A stretch of 64,000 bases of DNA from an uncultured Collinsella sp. (lineage in GTDB: Bacteria; Actinomycetota; Coriobacteriia; Coriobacteriales; Coriobacteriaceae). Below the pieces are notes generated by a model, which was not told the DNA's origin, searched no databases, and worked only from the letters and a program-made list of their open reading frames with translations. Below, piece by piece: positions 53,808-63,298 of this stretch; position 1 is the stretch's first letter; every line of letters starts with the position of its first letter. The stretch lies in NCBI GenBank assembly GCA_900542555.1, contig UQNU01000002.1:1-64000 (forward strand), given 5' to 3'. Position numbers and translations under genes: made by a program.

Positions 53808-53876
53808 AAGTTGCGGTGAAATAGGGACTGAATACGGGCTCCAGAGGCCAAAAGAGTCCCTATTCCACCGCAACTT
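53808..53876. repeat. Long hairpin repeat with GGGACT arms, copy C
   Basis: 22-nt arms at 53808-53829 and 53855-53876 match at 21 of 22 positions. The inner part of the left arm reads AATAGGGACTG. The arm design (22 nt, one mismatch, GGGAC near the loop) is like copy A at 8240. It directly follows the liv terminator. Confidence 0.7.
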
Positions 53877-53934
53877 CATGGGGGTGTGTGACAATGCCCG
53901 TCGGAAAACATCTGCTGTCTTTGGGGGTCTATCT

Positions 53935-54612
53935 ATGCTGTACGAGTTTTGTGCCGAGAACTTTGAGCGGGTGCCGGCGGCTATCGATGCCGGTGCAAGG
54001 CGTATCGAGCTGTGCGACAACCTTGCCGTTGGTGGCACCACGCCTTCGGCCGGCGTTATCAGCGCTACGACCAACTATGCACACGAGCACGATGCGCGGG
54101 TGATGTGCATGATTCGCCCGCGTGGCGGCGACTTTCACTACAACCAGGACGAGTTGCGTATGATGGAGATGGACCTGGGCCTTGCCGTGAGCGCCGGCGT
54201 TGACGGCTTAGTCTTTGGCTGCTGCAAGCCCCGCGCTGGCGGATGGGCACTCGACGAGCTTACGTTGGGCGCTCTCGTGATGGCCGCGGGCTGCGCGACC
54301 GAGGAATGCAAGCGTGAGCCCATCGACATCACCTTCCACATGGCGTTTGATCAGCTCTCGCCCGAGGCTCAGCTCGACGCGATTGACATACTCGCCGACT
54401 GCGGCATCACACGCATCCTGACGCATGGTGGCGCTGCCGGTACGCCGATCGAGGACAACTTCGAAAACCTGGCCCGCTTAATCGAGTATGCGGGCGACCG
54501 CTTGACCATCCTTCCCGGCGGCGGCATTTCCACGGTCAACCGCGATACCGTGGCGGCGGCACTGGGCGTCTCCGAGCTCCATGGCACCAAGATTGTGCCG
54601 CTGGAGGTGTAG
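53935..54612 (+). CDS. cutC: CutC-family protein
   Basis: 225 aa TIM-barrel. EFCAENFERVPAAIDAGARR and IELCDNLAVGGTTPS are the family start. MIRPRGGDFHY, DGLVFG and HGGAAGTPIEDNFENLARL are further CutC blocks. Once linked to copper homeostasis, it is probably an enzyme of unclear activity. I chose ATG 53935 because TTGGGGGT precedes it. Tightly followed by the GalT/HIT-like gene, with 3 bp between. Confidence 0.9.
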   Translation: MLYEFCAENFERVPAAIDAGARRIELCDNLAVGGTTPSAGVISATTNYAHEHDARVMCMIRPRGGDFHYNQDELRMMEMDLGLAVSAGVDGLVFGCCKPRAGGWALDELTLGALVMAAGCATEECKREPIDITFHMAFDQLSPEAQLDAIDILADCGITRILTHGGAAGTPIEDNFENLARLIEYAGDRLTILPGGGISTVNRDTVAAALGVSELHGTKIVPLEV

Positions 54613-54615
54613 CCC

Positions 54616-55413
54616 GTGGCACTTGTATTCGATGTCCAGCAGGCGAGCGGTAAGCCCGACGATAATCGTCGCCCTGGCACCGCGTGCCCCTTTTGCGACA
54701 CGGAGGGGCTTGCCAACATCATCCAGCGCGATGGTGACTGCATCTGGCTCGAGAATAAGTTCAAGACATTGCGGGCCACACGTCAGACCGTATTGATCGA
54801 GTCGGCCGATCACGATGCCGACCTGACGACCTATGAGCCGGATGAACTCCACCATGTGATGCGGTTTGCCCTGGGCTGTTGGCAGCAGATGATCGATTCC
54901 CAACAGTACCGCAGCGTGCTCATGTACAAGAACAAAGGCCCGCTTTCGGGCGGCAGCCTCGTCCATCCACACATGCAGATTGTGGGCTTGGAACAGGAGG
55001 ACGGCTATGCGGCGCTGACCTCAGCCAACTTTGAAGGCATCGATGTTTGGCGGCGGGGGAGGGTTGCGGTCAACATCTCAACCGAGCCGATCATGGGATT
55101 CTTTGAGGTCAACGTCTCGGCTCCACAGGGAATCGCCGCCAGCGACGACGCCCGCGACCAACCCGAAGCGGACCTGTTTGCCGATGCGATTCAGGTGGCC
55201 CTGCGCTATATCCTGAACGAGCACCACGGTGGTCGCGCAGGGTCGTACAACTTATTCTTCTATCACCTGGGCGGTCGGACCATTGCCAAGGCGCTGCCGC
55301 GTTGGGTGGTTTCGCCCTACTTTGTCGGCTATCGTTTGGCCCAGGTCAATGCCGAGACAACGCTCGATATCGATGCCGAGCGCCTGCGTGCGCATCTGGA
55401 AACGCTCGTATAG
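54616..55413 (+). CDS. GalT/HIT-fold nucleotidyl-transferase-like protein (DUF4931)
   Basis: 265 aa from GTG 54616 with GGAGGTGTAG upstream. A zinc-type TACPFCDTEG lies near the start; the active-site-like GGSLVHPHMQIVG holds the H-x-H-x-Q motif of the galactose-1-phosphate uridylyltransferase branch. A second similar block lies near residue 215 (GRAGSYNLFFYHLGGRTIAK). It may transfer or cleave nucleotide-phosphate bonds; no sugar pathway gene is adjacent. It is co-transcribed with cutC. Confidence 0.75.
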   Translation: MALVFDVQQASGKPDDNRRPGTACPFCDTEGLANIIQRDGDCIWLENKFKTLRATRQTVLIESADHDADLTTYEPDELHHVMRFALGCWQQMIDSQQYRSVLMYKNKGPLSGGSLVHPHMQIVGLEQEDGYAALTSANFEGIDVWRRGRVAVNISTEPIMGFFEVNVSAPQGIAASDDARDQPEADLFADAIQVALRYILNEHHGGRAGSYNLFFYHLGGRTIAKALPRWVVSPYFVGYRLAQVNAETTLDIDAERLRAHLETLV

Positions 55414-55443
55414 CAAGACTCACACCCGTGTAATGCGGGCAGT

Positions 55444-56442
55444 CTAGCGTGCCATGGCGTCGCGGCCGGCCTCGACCCGCTTGCGCTGGGCGGCGCGCTC
55501 CTCGCCGGTCAGACGCTCAAAGAGATGCCCGATAAGCGAGGCGAGTATCTGCTGAAACAGCGTTCCGCACATGACGGGAAACACGACTTCGCCTGGAAAG
55601 TACTGCGTGGCGATGACGGCGCCCGAAGAGATGTTACGCATGCCGCAGGTAAAGCACATGGTAGTCGTCTCGCTATATGGCAGATGCAGTGCACGGGCGA
55701 CCAGAAAACCGACGACAAAGCCGCTGATGGCGAAGGTCAAAATAAAGAGGGCGACTTCCAGGCGCACTGCGTTCATGTGCAGCACGTACTCGCTCATGGC
55801 GGTGGAGTTGGAGGCGATAACGCCCATCATCATGAACTTGCAGGCGGGCGAGAGCGCGGGGGAGAGCTTCTCGTGTCCCCATCCACGCGTGAGCTCGTTG
55901 ATCACGATACCGAGCACGGCGGGGATGGCGATCATAAAGGCCATGTCCTGCATCATGCTCGGCACATCGATCGAGACGGTGGCACCCAGCAAGAGCTTAA
56001 GCGTGAGCGGAATCGTCACAGGGGAGATAACCGAGGACGTCAGGATGATGGTGAGCGCGAGCGGGCCATTGCCGCCGAACATGCTAATCCACATAAAAGC
56101 AGTGACTGCCACGGGTACGCTGTACTCGAGCACGATACCGCAGACAAGGTTGGGGTTGGAGCCAAAGAACAGCGATCCCATGGCATAAGCTGCTATGGGA
56201 ATAAGCAGCGCCGAGACGAGCAGCGCCAAAATCAAGTGCAGTGGACGGCGGAACACCTCAGCTACCTGGTGGAAGGTGTTGCTGAGCGCACCTTGGAACG
56301 TCATAAAGGCGAAAAGAGCGGGAACGATGGGCTTGAGTACGCCGATCTGCTGGGGAAAGAGCACGCCGAGCGTTACGCAAATCGGAACGATGACCTGCAT
56401 ATGCCCCGCGAGGAACTTTCCCAGTCCAACCCATTGCTTCAT
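55444..56442 (-). CDS. Bile acid:sodium symporter (BASS) family transporter
   Basis: 332 aa, about ten membrane helices. GIVLEYSVPVAVTAFMWISM and the sodium-site block TCGMRNISSGAVIATQYFPG with FPVMCGTLFQQ are BASS-type. Family members carry bile acids, pantoate or organic acids with sodium; the substrate here is not known. It converges on the GalT-like gene with a 30-bp gap and is transcribed away from recJ. Confidence 0.82.
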   Translation of the reverse strand: MKQWVGLGKFLAGHMQVIVPICVTLGVLFPQQIGVLKPIVPALFAFMTFQGALSNTFHQVAEVFRRPLHLILALLVSALLIPIAAYAMGSLFFGSNPNLVCGIVLEYSVPVAVTAFMWISMFGGNGPLALTIILTSSVISPVTIPLTLKLLLGATVSIDVPSMMQDMAFMIAIPAVLGIVINELTRGWGHEKLSPALSPACKFMMMGVIASNSTAMSEYVLHMNAVRLEVALFILTFAISGFVVGFLVARALHLPYSETTTMCFTCGMRNISSGAVIATQYFPGEVVFPVMCGTLFQQILASLIGHLFERLTGEERAAQRKRVEAGRDAMAR

Positions 56443-56604
56443 AGGCTCTTGTGACTCCCTTTGCTCGTGAACCCGTTTTGAATGGATATGCTAGACGCTC
56501 GCATGCGTCCGTGCGTCAGAAACGCTCGATTATTTCGAGGGTATTACCGGCATCGTTTACCGAAACCACGGCGTGCTGCGAGGTTCTGCGTCTGTGCCGC
56601 ACGG

Positions 56605-56610
56605 TATAAT
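56605..56610 (+). promoter_or_regulatory. TATAAT box upstream of the recJ fusion
   Basis: Perfect -10 hexamer 62 bp before the small ORF at 56667 and about 114 bp before the recJ ATG. No strong -35 at the usual spacing. Confidence 0.5.
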
Positions 56611-56666
56611 AAATTCGTTCAACAGATCTGCCTGCCGAAGCGGGCATACACAGAGGACTCATCGCT

Positions 56667-56732
56667 ATGAACCGTGAGAGGTATCGCGGCGACCTGCCCC
56701 TATCGGGGGTGGGCGCCTATGTCATCGCTTAA
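56667..56732 (+). CDS. 21-aa ORF overlapping the recJ start (possible leader peptide)
   Basis: The peptide starts MNRERYRGDLPL and ends GAYVIA. AGAGGA lies 9 nt before its ATG. Its stop is 11 nt inside the recJ gene in another frame, so ribosomes ending here could restart at the recJ ATG 56719. This would give translational coupling. It has several Arg and Tyr codons but no run of a single amino acid. Confidence 0.35.
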   Translation: MNRERYRGDLPLSGVGAYVIA

Positions 56733-59700
56733 GACGACGCATCGCTGGGCGGTCGCTCAGCAAAATCCCGAGCTCGAAAAGGAGCTTTCGGCTGGTCTGG
56801 GCATACCCGGGCTGGTGGCGCGCATTATGGTTGCGCACGGCATTACATCCATCGAGGAAGGCCAGCTATTTCTGACGCCTTCGCTCGACCGTGATTGGGC
56901 CGATCCACTCATTATCCCCGGCATGTCGGTCGTTGCCGACCGCGTCGAGCGTGCTATTCGCAACCGCGAACGCATCGCCGTCTTTGGTGATTTCGACGTC
57001 GACGGTATTACATCGACCTGTCTGTTGACCGAGGCACTGCGCACGTTTGGCGCCGATGTTACGCCGTTTATTCCACATCGCTTTGACGAGGGCTACGGTC
57101 TTTCGCGCGCGGCGCTCGACCGCGTTAACGAGCTCGCTCGCCCCCAGCTGATCGTGACCGTCGATAACGGCATTGCCGCCAAAGAAGAGGTTTCCTATCT
57201 GGAGAGCCTGGGGATCGATTTGGTGGTCACGGACCATCACGAGCCCTCCGATCAGGTGCCGCAGGGCGTGCCCCTGACCGACCCTAAACTCGAGGATAAG
57301 GGCCCCTCGCGTGAACTTGCCGGTGCCGGTGTGGCGCTCAAGCTGGTGCAGGTTTTGGGCGAGCGTCTGGGCAAGCCGTCGTATTGGCGTTCGCTGATTG
57401 AGGTCGCGGCACTGGGCACCGTGTCCGACATGATGCCGTTGACGCCCGAGAATCGCGCACTGGTCGCCGAGGGCATCCAGCAGATGCGCGTGACGGCTCG
57501 TCCCGGTTACATCGCGCTTGCAGCGCTCGCCAAGGCCGATCTGGCTACCATTACGGCGGACGGTCTATCGTTCTCGCTCATTCCCCGCTTAAACGCCGCC
57601 GGCCGCATGGCCGATCCCAAGCTGGCGCTCGACCTGCTGCTTGCCCGCGATCCTATCGAGGCAAGTGCACTGGCGGCCGAGCTCGAGGAGATCAACCGTC
57701 AGCGTCGCGAGATTGAGGCAGAGCTCACGCGTGATGCCATGGCAAAGGTCGAGGAGACCTATGATGGCGGTCGCGCAATCGTCGTGGGTGGCGAGGGCTG
57801 GCACGAGGGCGTTAAAGGCATCGTGGCGAGCCGCCTTACCAACCGATATCATGTGCCGGCGTTGCTCTTCTCTATCGAGGACGGTATAGCACGTGGCTCG
57901 GGCCGCTCGGTGGGCAAGGTCAACCTGTTCGAAGCCGTCGAGCGCTGTTCCGACCTGCTGATTCGCCGCGGCGGGCATGCCGGTGCGGTGGGCGTGACCA
58001 TCGAGGCGTCCAAGCTCGACGAGTTCCGTCGTCGCCTTTCCGCTGTGTTGTCCGAGCTTCCCGCCGAGGACTTTGAGGACACCGATGAGGTTGCCGCCAC
58101 GGTCGACCTTTCCGAATTGAATATCGAGACCATCGAGCAGATTTCCCGCCTTGAGCCGTTTGGCCAGGGTAATAAGGTGCCGCTGCTGGCTGCCGAGGGC
58201 GTGACGATGTGTGATCGTGCCGTGGTGGGTAAGACCGGCGAGCATATGCGCTTCGTGGCGACGGATGGAGCCGCGAGTGTGCCTGCCATTATGTTCCGCG
58301 TACCGCAGATCGATAGGCTTATCAATTGCGACAGCGCCGTCGACTTGGTATTCGAGGCCGTTGCCGAGCATTGGCAAGGTCGCGTGAAGCCCAAGCTCAT
58401 GATCAAGGATGTCTTGGTCCGCGATACCACGGCGCCCAGCGTTGACGACCCGGCATGTGAGCTTCGCCGCGGCGTACAACCGGCGGATTCTGGACTGCGC
58501 CTGGAGTCGCGTAAACGCGAGACGCTTGCCCAGCTTTCCTATACCGAGCTCACGCGCTCGCTCATTCACAGCTTTATCGGATCGAACCAGCCGCACCGCG
58601 CGCAGGTCGAGGCGCTCGATGCCCTGGCCGATCACCAAAGTGTTCTGGCCGTTATGGGAACGGGGCGCGGCAAGTCTCTTATCTTCCATGTGCATGCCGC
58701 GCGCGAGGCGGTTCTTCGCGGGCGTGCGAGCATTTTTGTCTATCCGCTGCGCGCACTCGTTGCCGACCAGGCCTATCACCTTTCCTCGACGATGGCCGCG
58801 CTCGGCATTGGCGTTGGCGTGCTGACCGGCGAGACCGTGGAGGCGGCGCGCGATGACGTGTTTGCCGGCCTGGCTTCGGGCCGCACCGGCATCGTTCTCA
58901 CGACGCCGGAGTTCCTGTCTATCCATCGCGATCGCTTTGCGCGTTCTGGACGTATCGGCTTTGTCGTTATCGATGAGGCGCACCATGCCGGTCTTGCCAA
59001 GGGCGGCGACCGCAGCGCCTATCTCGACATGCCCGATATCCTCAAGGCCCTGGGCGACCCCGTTGTCATGGCGGCAACGGCTACCGCGACGGCTCCGGTC
59101 GTGGCGGAGCTTGCTCGTGTATTACCGATTACCAGGACGGTGGTCGACGAGACCGTTCGCGAGAACCTGCAGCTCGAGGACGACCGTGACCTTGCGAGCC
59201 GCGAAAATCGCCTGGTGTCGATCGTGGCGACGGGGGAGAAGACCGTCATTTACGTGAACTCGCGCGACCAGTCCGTGGCGCTTGCCAAGACGTTGCGCAA
59301 ACGCGTGCCTGACTGTGCGACCCATATCGCGTTCTATAACGCCGGGCTTGCGCGCTCCGATCGCCGCCGTGTTGAGGAAGCCTTTAGAGACGGAAGTCTC
59401 AGCTGCATCGTTTCAACCTCGGCTTTTGGTGAGGGCGTCAACCTGCCCGATATCCGCCATGTCGTGCTCTACCACATGCCGTTTGGTGCGATTGAGTTTA
59501 ACCAGATGAGTGGCCGTGCCGGCCGCGATGGCCAGCCCGCCGTGATTCACCTGCTCTATTCGTCGCGTGACGCTCGTATTAATGAGCGCCTGCTCGATTG
59601 TTACGCGCCCGAGCGCGATGAGCTTGTCACGCTCTATCGAGCGCTGCAGACCATGTGGCGCTCCAACCGTGGCAAGACGGGGAACGATTCCTTTAGCGCG

Positions 59701-60006
59701 AGCGATATCGACATCGCGCAGATGTGCCTTGCCATCGATGCTCGCACGCCGGTCGACGAGCGCTCGGTGGAAAGCGGCCTGGGAATCTTCGAAGAGCTTG
59801 GTTTCTGTCGCGTTTCGGGGTTTGACGACACCCGCCGCATCGCGATGGCCGAAAACCCCGGTCGCGTGCAATTAAGCAGGTCAATTCGCTATTTGGAGGG
59901 CTTGCGCTCGCGCATGGAGTTCTCGGCTTTCCGGAGTTGGGCGCTCGATTCGTGCGCTTCTGATATGCTAGCCAAAGTTAACCGCCCGATCGTACCGCGG
60001 GCCTAG
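56719..60006 (+). CDS. RecJ exonuclease fused to a RecQ-like DExH helicase
   Basis: 1095 aa. Residues ~1-580 are RecJ: FGDFDVDGI (~91-96), VTDHHEP (~172), the LNAAGRM block and RRGGHAGAVGVTI (~417), then an OB-fold region. Residues ~610-1000 are a superfamily II helicase with motif I MGTGRGKS (~645), motif II VIDEAHHA (~751), TATAT and motif VI QMSGRAGRDG (~928). A ~90-residue C-terminal domain follows. Typical RecJ proteins are 550-800 aa, so this is a true fusion of a 5'-3' single-strand exonuclease with a helicase. It would unwind and degrade in one polypeptide during recombination repair. Start chosen because GGGGGTGGG lies just before ATG 56719. rel follows after 15 bp. Confidence 0.9.
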   Translation: MSSLKTTHRWAVAQQNPELEKELSAGLGIPGLVARIMVAHGITSIEEGQLFLTPSLDRDWADPLIIPGMSVVADRVERAIRNRERIAVFGDFDVDGITSTCLLTEALRTFGADVTPFIPHRFDEGYGLSRAALDRVNELARPQLIVTVDNGIAAKEEVSYLESLGIDLVVTDHHEPSDQVPQGVPLTDPKLEDKGPSRELAGAGVALKLVQVLGERLGKPSYWRSLIEVAALGTVSDMMPLTPENRALVAEGIQQMRVTARPGYIALAALAKADLATITADGLSFSLIPRLNAAGRMADPKLALDLLLARDPIEASALAAELEEINRQRREIEAELTRDAMAKVEETYDGGRAIVVGGEGWHEGVKGIVASRLTNRYHVPALLFSIEDGIARGSGRSVGKVNLFEAVERCSDLLIRRGGHAGAVGVTIEASKLDEFRRRLSAVLSELPAEDFEDTDEVAATVDLSELNIETIEQISRLEPFGQGNKVPLLAAEGVTMCDRAVVGKTGEHMRFVATDGAASVPAIMFRVPQIDRLINCDSAVDLVFEAVAEHWQGRVKPKLMIKDVLVRDTTAPSVDDPACELRRGVQPADSGLRLESRKRETLAQLSYTELTRSLIHSFIGSNQPHRAQVEALDALADHQSVLAVMGTGRGKSLIFHVHAAREAVLRGRASIFVYPLRALVADQAYHLSSTMAALGIGVGVLTGETVEAARDDVFAGLASGRTGIVLTTPEFLSIHRDRFARSGRIGFVVIDEAHHAGLAKGGDRSAYLDMPDILKALGDPVVMAATATATAPVVAELARVLPITRTVVDETVRENLQLEDDRDLASRENRLVSIVATGEKTVIYVNSRDQSVALAKTLRKRVPDCATHIAFYNAGLARSDRRRVEEAFRDGSLSCIVSTSAFGEGVNLPDIRHVVLYHMPFGAIEFNQMSGRAGRDGQPAVIHLLYSSRDARINERLLDCYAPERDELVTLYRALQTMWRSNRGKTGNDSFSASDIDIAQMCLAIDARTPVDERSVESGLGIFEELGFCRVSGFDDTRRIAMAENPGRVQLSRSIRYLEGLRSRMEFSAFRSWALDSCASDMLAKVNRPIVPRA

Positions 60007-60021
60007 GGGAAGGGGACCTCG

Positions 60022-62382
60022 ATGGATGCCGCAGCCCGTACCGCCCATGATTCCACCCTCCAGCCTTTTTCTGAGATGGAGCACTATAAGCATGCTGATG
60101 AGCTGCCGCCCGAGATTATGGCGGACAGCTACGACAAGCTGGAGCGCCTGTGCCTCAAATATATGAATGAGGACGACTTCTCCAAGGTGGAGCAGGCCTA
60201 CTGCTTTGCCGCCGAGAAGCACTGCAACCAAAAGCGCCGCTCGGGCGAGATGTACATTAACCATCCCGTCGAGGTTGCCATCATTTTGGCCGATCTTAAG
60301 ATGGATTGCGATGTGGTGTGCGCCGCGCTGCTGCACGATACCGTCGAGGATACCGAGACCTCGCTTACCGATGTTTCCGGCCTGTTTGGCGATACGGTGG
60401 CCGAGCTCGTCGATGGCGTGACCAAGCTCACCAACATCGAAGTCGACAGCATGGACGAGAAGCAGGCGCTTACGCTGCGCAAGATGTTCCTCGCCATGTC
60501 CAAGGACATTCGCGTCATCATCGTTAAACTTGCCGACCGTCTGCACAACATGCGAACGCTGGCAGCCCTGCGCGAGGATCGTCGCCTGTTTAAGGCTCGC
60601 GAGACCATGGACGTGTACGCGCCCTTGGCTGACCGCCTGGGCATGAGCTCTATTAAGTGGGAGCTCGAGGACCTGTCCTTCTTCTACCTGGAGCCCGATG
60701 CCTACCAGCGCATCGCGCGCATGGTGGCTGAGTCGCGCGAGGTCCGCGAGCGCTACCTTGCCGAGACCATCAAGACACTCACCGACGAACTCAACCGCAT
60801 TGGCCTGGAGGACTTCCAGATCAACGGCCGTTCCAAGCACTATTGGTCCATCTACCAAAAGATGAAGCGCAAGGGCAAGGAATTCTCCGAGATCTACGAC
60901 CTGGTGGCACTGCGCGTCATCACGCATTCGGTGCGCGATTGCTACTCCACGCTCGGCGCGGTGCATACCTTGTGGCATCCCATGCCCGGTCGCTTTAAAG
61001 ACTATATCGCCATGCCCAAGGTCAATAACTACCAGTCGCTCCATACGACGGTTATCGGCCCCACGGCCCGCCCGCTCGAGATTCAGATTCGAACCTATGA
61101 GATGCACGAGCAGGCCGAGTACGGCATCGCCGCCCACTGGCTCTATAAGAAGTCGGGCGGATCGTCTGCGTCTAAGACCAATGATGCCCAGCGTCTGGAC
61201 GACCAGATTAACTGGCTCAAACATTCGCTCGATTGGGCTGCGTCTGACGAGATCACCGACGCCAAGGAATACCTGCACTCGCTGAAGGTCGACTTGTTTG
61301 ACCAGGAGATTTTTGTCTTTACGCCCAAGGGCGAGGTCATGGCGCTTCGTGCTGGCTCTACACCGCTCGACTTTGCCTACGCCGTTCATACCGAGGTCGG
61401 CAATCACTGCGTCGGCGCCAAGATCAACGGTGCGGTGGCGCCGCTTACGCACGAGATCAAGACGGGCGACCGCGTTGAAATCCTGACCAACAAGAGCTCC
61501 AAGCCGTCGCGTGATTGGCTCAAGATCGTCAAGACGCCTTCGGCCAAGTCAAAGATCCGCCGTTATTTCGCCGCTGCGACCAAAGACGATGACGCTGCCG
61601 CCGGTCGCGATATACTGGCCAAGGACCTGCGCAAACGCGGGTATGGCATCTCTACGCCGCGATCCACGCGTGCGCTCAACGCCGTGGCGGAGCAGTTTAA
61701 CTACAAACAGCTCGAGGACCTGTTCGCAGCCGTTGGCGCGGGCAAAGTCGCCCCACGTGCCGTGGGTAACAAGGTCGAGCAAATTTTGGACCCCAAGCCC
61801 GAGGAACAGGTCACCAAGGCCGAGGCTATCGCCGAGGTCGTGAAACAGCCGGCTCGAGGCTCCAACCGCAAGCCGCAAAAGCGTGGCAAGAGCGCAAGTA
61901 ACGGCATTATCGTCAAGGGCGAGAGCAACAGCGGCCTGCTGGTCCGTCTGGCGCATTGCTGCAATCCGGTGACGGGCGACGATATCGTCGGCTTCATCAC
62001 GCGCGGCCGAGGTGTCTCGGTGCATCGTGCCAACTGCCCCAACGTCAAAGGCCTCATGGAGCACCCCGAGCGCATGATTGACGTGGAGTGGGACGGTGCT
62101 GCCGATACGCTTTTCCAGGTCGAGATTGTGGTCGAGTGCCTGGATCGTATGGGTCTACTCAAGGACGTCACCATCGCCATTGGCGATGCGGGCGGCAATA
62201 TCCTTTCCGCCGCTACCTCGACCAACCGCGAGGGCATTGCGACCCTGCGTTTTATGGTCGAGATTTCGGACGCGAGTGGTCTGGATCCGCTGCTGGCCTC
62301 TATCAGCAGCGTTGACTCGGTCTACGACGCGCGCCGCCTGATGCCCGGCGAGGGTGGAGCCCAGCTTAAGCGCCGTGTTTAG
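60022..62382 (+). CDS. rel: Bifunctional (p)ppGpp synthetase/hydrolase
   Basis: 786 aa. The hydrolase HD domain has CAALLHDTVEDTETS and RLHNMRTL. The synthetase has the FKDYIAMPKVNNYQSLHT block and EIQIRTYEMHEQAEYGIAAHW. TGS follows (~410-470), then a zinc-finger-like/ACT region with LVRLAHCCNPVTGDDIVGFI and a C-terminal ACT domain. It makes and breaks (p)ppGpp in the stringent response. Both catalytic halves look intact. GGGGAAGGGG precedes the ATG. The gene is placed behind recJ and ahead of an MBL hydrolase. Confidence 0.95.
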   Translation: MDAAARTAHDSTLQPFSEMEHYKHADELPPEIMADSYDKLERLCLKYMNEDDFSKVEQAYCFAAEKHCNQKRRSGEMYINHPVEVAIILADLKMDCDVVCAALLHDTVEDTETSLTDVSGLFGDTVAELVDGVTKLTNIEVDSMDEKQALTLRKMFLAMSKDIRVIIVKLADRLHNMRTLAALREDRRLFKARETMDVYAPLADRLGMSSIKWELEDLSFFYLEPDAYQRIARMVAESREVRERYLAETIKTLTDELNRIGLEDFQINGRSKHYWSIYQKMKRKGKEFSEIYDLVALRVITHSVRDCYSTLGAVHTLWHPMPGRFKDYIAMPKVNNYQSLHTTVIGPTARPLEIQIRTYEMHEQAEYGIAAHWLYKKSGGSSASKTNDAQRLDDQINWLKHSLDWAASDEITDAKEYLHSLKVDLFDQEIFVFTPKGEVMALRAGSTPLDFAYAVHTEVGNHCVGAKINGAVAPLTHEIKTGDRVEILTNKSSKPSRDWLKIVKTPSAKSKIRRYFAAATKDDDAAAGRDILAKDLRKRGYGISTPRSTRALNAVAEQFNYKQLEDLFAAVGAGKVAPRAVGNKVEQILDPKPEEQVTKAEAIAEVVKQPARGSNRKPQKRGKSASNGIIVKGESNSGLLVRLAHCCNPVTGDDIVGFITRGRGVSVHRANCPNVKGLMEHPERMIDVEWDGAADTLFQVEIVVECLDRMGLLKDVTIAIGDAGGNILSAATSTNREGIATLRFMVEISDASGLDPLLASISSVDSVYDARRLMPGEGGAQLKRRV

Positions 62383-62418
62383 TCGCGACGAACGTGCCAC
62401 ATTATCGATATTCGCTAC

Positions 62419-62450
62419 ACTCGAGGCATCGTTTGATGCCTCGAGTTCTA
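62419..62450 (+). terminator. Terminator after rel
   Basis: ACTCGAGGCATC / GATGCCTCGAGT, perfect 12-bp stem with a GTTT loop, then TCTATT. It lies just before the SD of the next gene, so may also attenuate it. Confidence 0.75.
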
Positions 62451-62466
62451 TTGAGAGGAGAGGGAC

Positions 62467-63150
62467 ATGAATGCTGTGTCCTTGGATTTAACTCCCAAGG
62501 GATCGGTCGAGATCGAGACGCTCGTAAACGGTCCCATTCAGACCAATAGCTATGCTGTTATTTCGGACAATGAGTGCGTGATTATCGACCCCGCATGGGA
62601 AGGCGAGCGCTTGGTGGAGCATATTCGAGCCGAGCATCCCGGCGTACGCATGCTTGGCGCCGTATGCACTCATGGCCATGCCGATCATGTTGGGGGTGTT
62701 GCCGGCGTGCGAACCACCGTTGGCGAGGGCTGCCAGTATGAGCTGTGTGCTAAGGATGTGGCGGTGCCGCATGCGAACATCGAGGAACAGCGAGCGATGT
62801 GGGGCATTGAGACGCCCGACCCCGGGGAGCCGACGCGTCTGCTCGCCGAGGGCGATGCTATCGAGGTGGGCGATATCTGCCTGCAGGTGATTGCGACGCC
62901 CGGTCACACACCGGGTGGCATTGTCTTGTTTGCTGCCACCGAGCAGGGGAACATTGCCTTTGTGGGCGATACCCTGTTTCCGGGTGGGCACGGCCGTACC
63001 GACCTTTCCGGCGGAGACGAGGCGGCGATTCTGTGCTCGCTCTCCAAGCTCGCCCGGCTTCTCCCGCCCGATACCGTTTGCCTAACCGGCCATGGCGATT
63101 CGACCACTGTGGCACGCGAGCTTATGCAGAACCCTTTCATGCAGGTGTAG
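62467..63150 (+). CDS. MBL-fold metallo-hydrolase (glyoxalase II-like)
   Basis: 227 aa. Metal motif THGHADHVGGV, then ATPGHTPGGI, FVGDTLFPGGHGRTD and LTGHGDSTTV. This matches the small beta-lactamase-fold hydrolases usually found next to rel in Gram-positive bacteria. The substrate is probably a thioester or similar; hydroxyacylglutathione hydrolase is the nearest named activity. GAGAGGAGAGGG precedes the ATG. Confidence 0.9.
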   Translation: MNAVSLDLTPKGSVEIETLVNGPIQTNSYAVISDNECVIIDPAWEGERLVEHIRAEHPGVRMLGAVCTHGHADHVGGVAGVRTTVGEGCQYELCAKDVAVPHANIEEQRAMWGIETPDPGEPTRLLAEGDAIEVGDICLQVIATPGHTPGGIVLFAATEQGNIAFVGDTLFPGGHGRTDLSGGDEAAILCSLSKLARLLPPDTVCLTGHGDSTTVARELMQNPFMQV

Positions 63151-63185
63151 CTTTATAGTCGGCTTTTGAAGCACGAGAAGCGTCC

Positions 63186-63240
63186 AAACGTCAAGCTATT
63201 TTTCACCAACGGGTCAATTTCGTAGGGCAAACGGTCAAAA
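63186..63240 (+). promoter_or_regulatory. Three direct repeats upstream of fba (candidate operator)
   Basis: AAACGTCAA at 63186, AACGGGTCAA at 63208 and AAACGGTCAAAA at 63229. The AACG parts are 21 and 22 bp apart, i.e. two helical turns. They precede the -10-like TAAAAT at 63299, so they lie where an activator or repressor array would act. Confidence 0.45.
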
Positions 63241-63298
63241 AAGTCTGTTTGGGCGATATTCGTGAACAAACGAACGTTTATGCTCGGGTGCGCCGTGG

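Noticed and set aside
59968..61452. 494-codon open frame on the minus strand
   Set aside because: Antisense to rel, whose motifs are complete.
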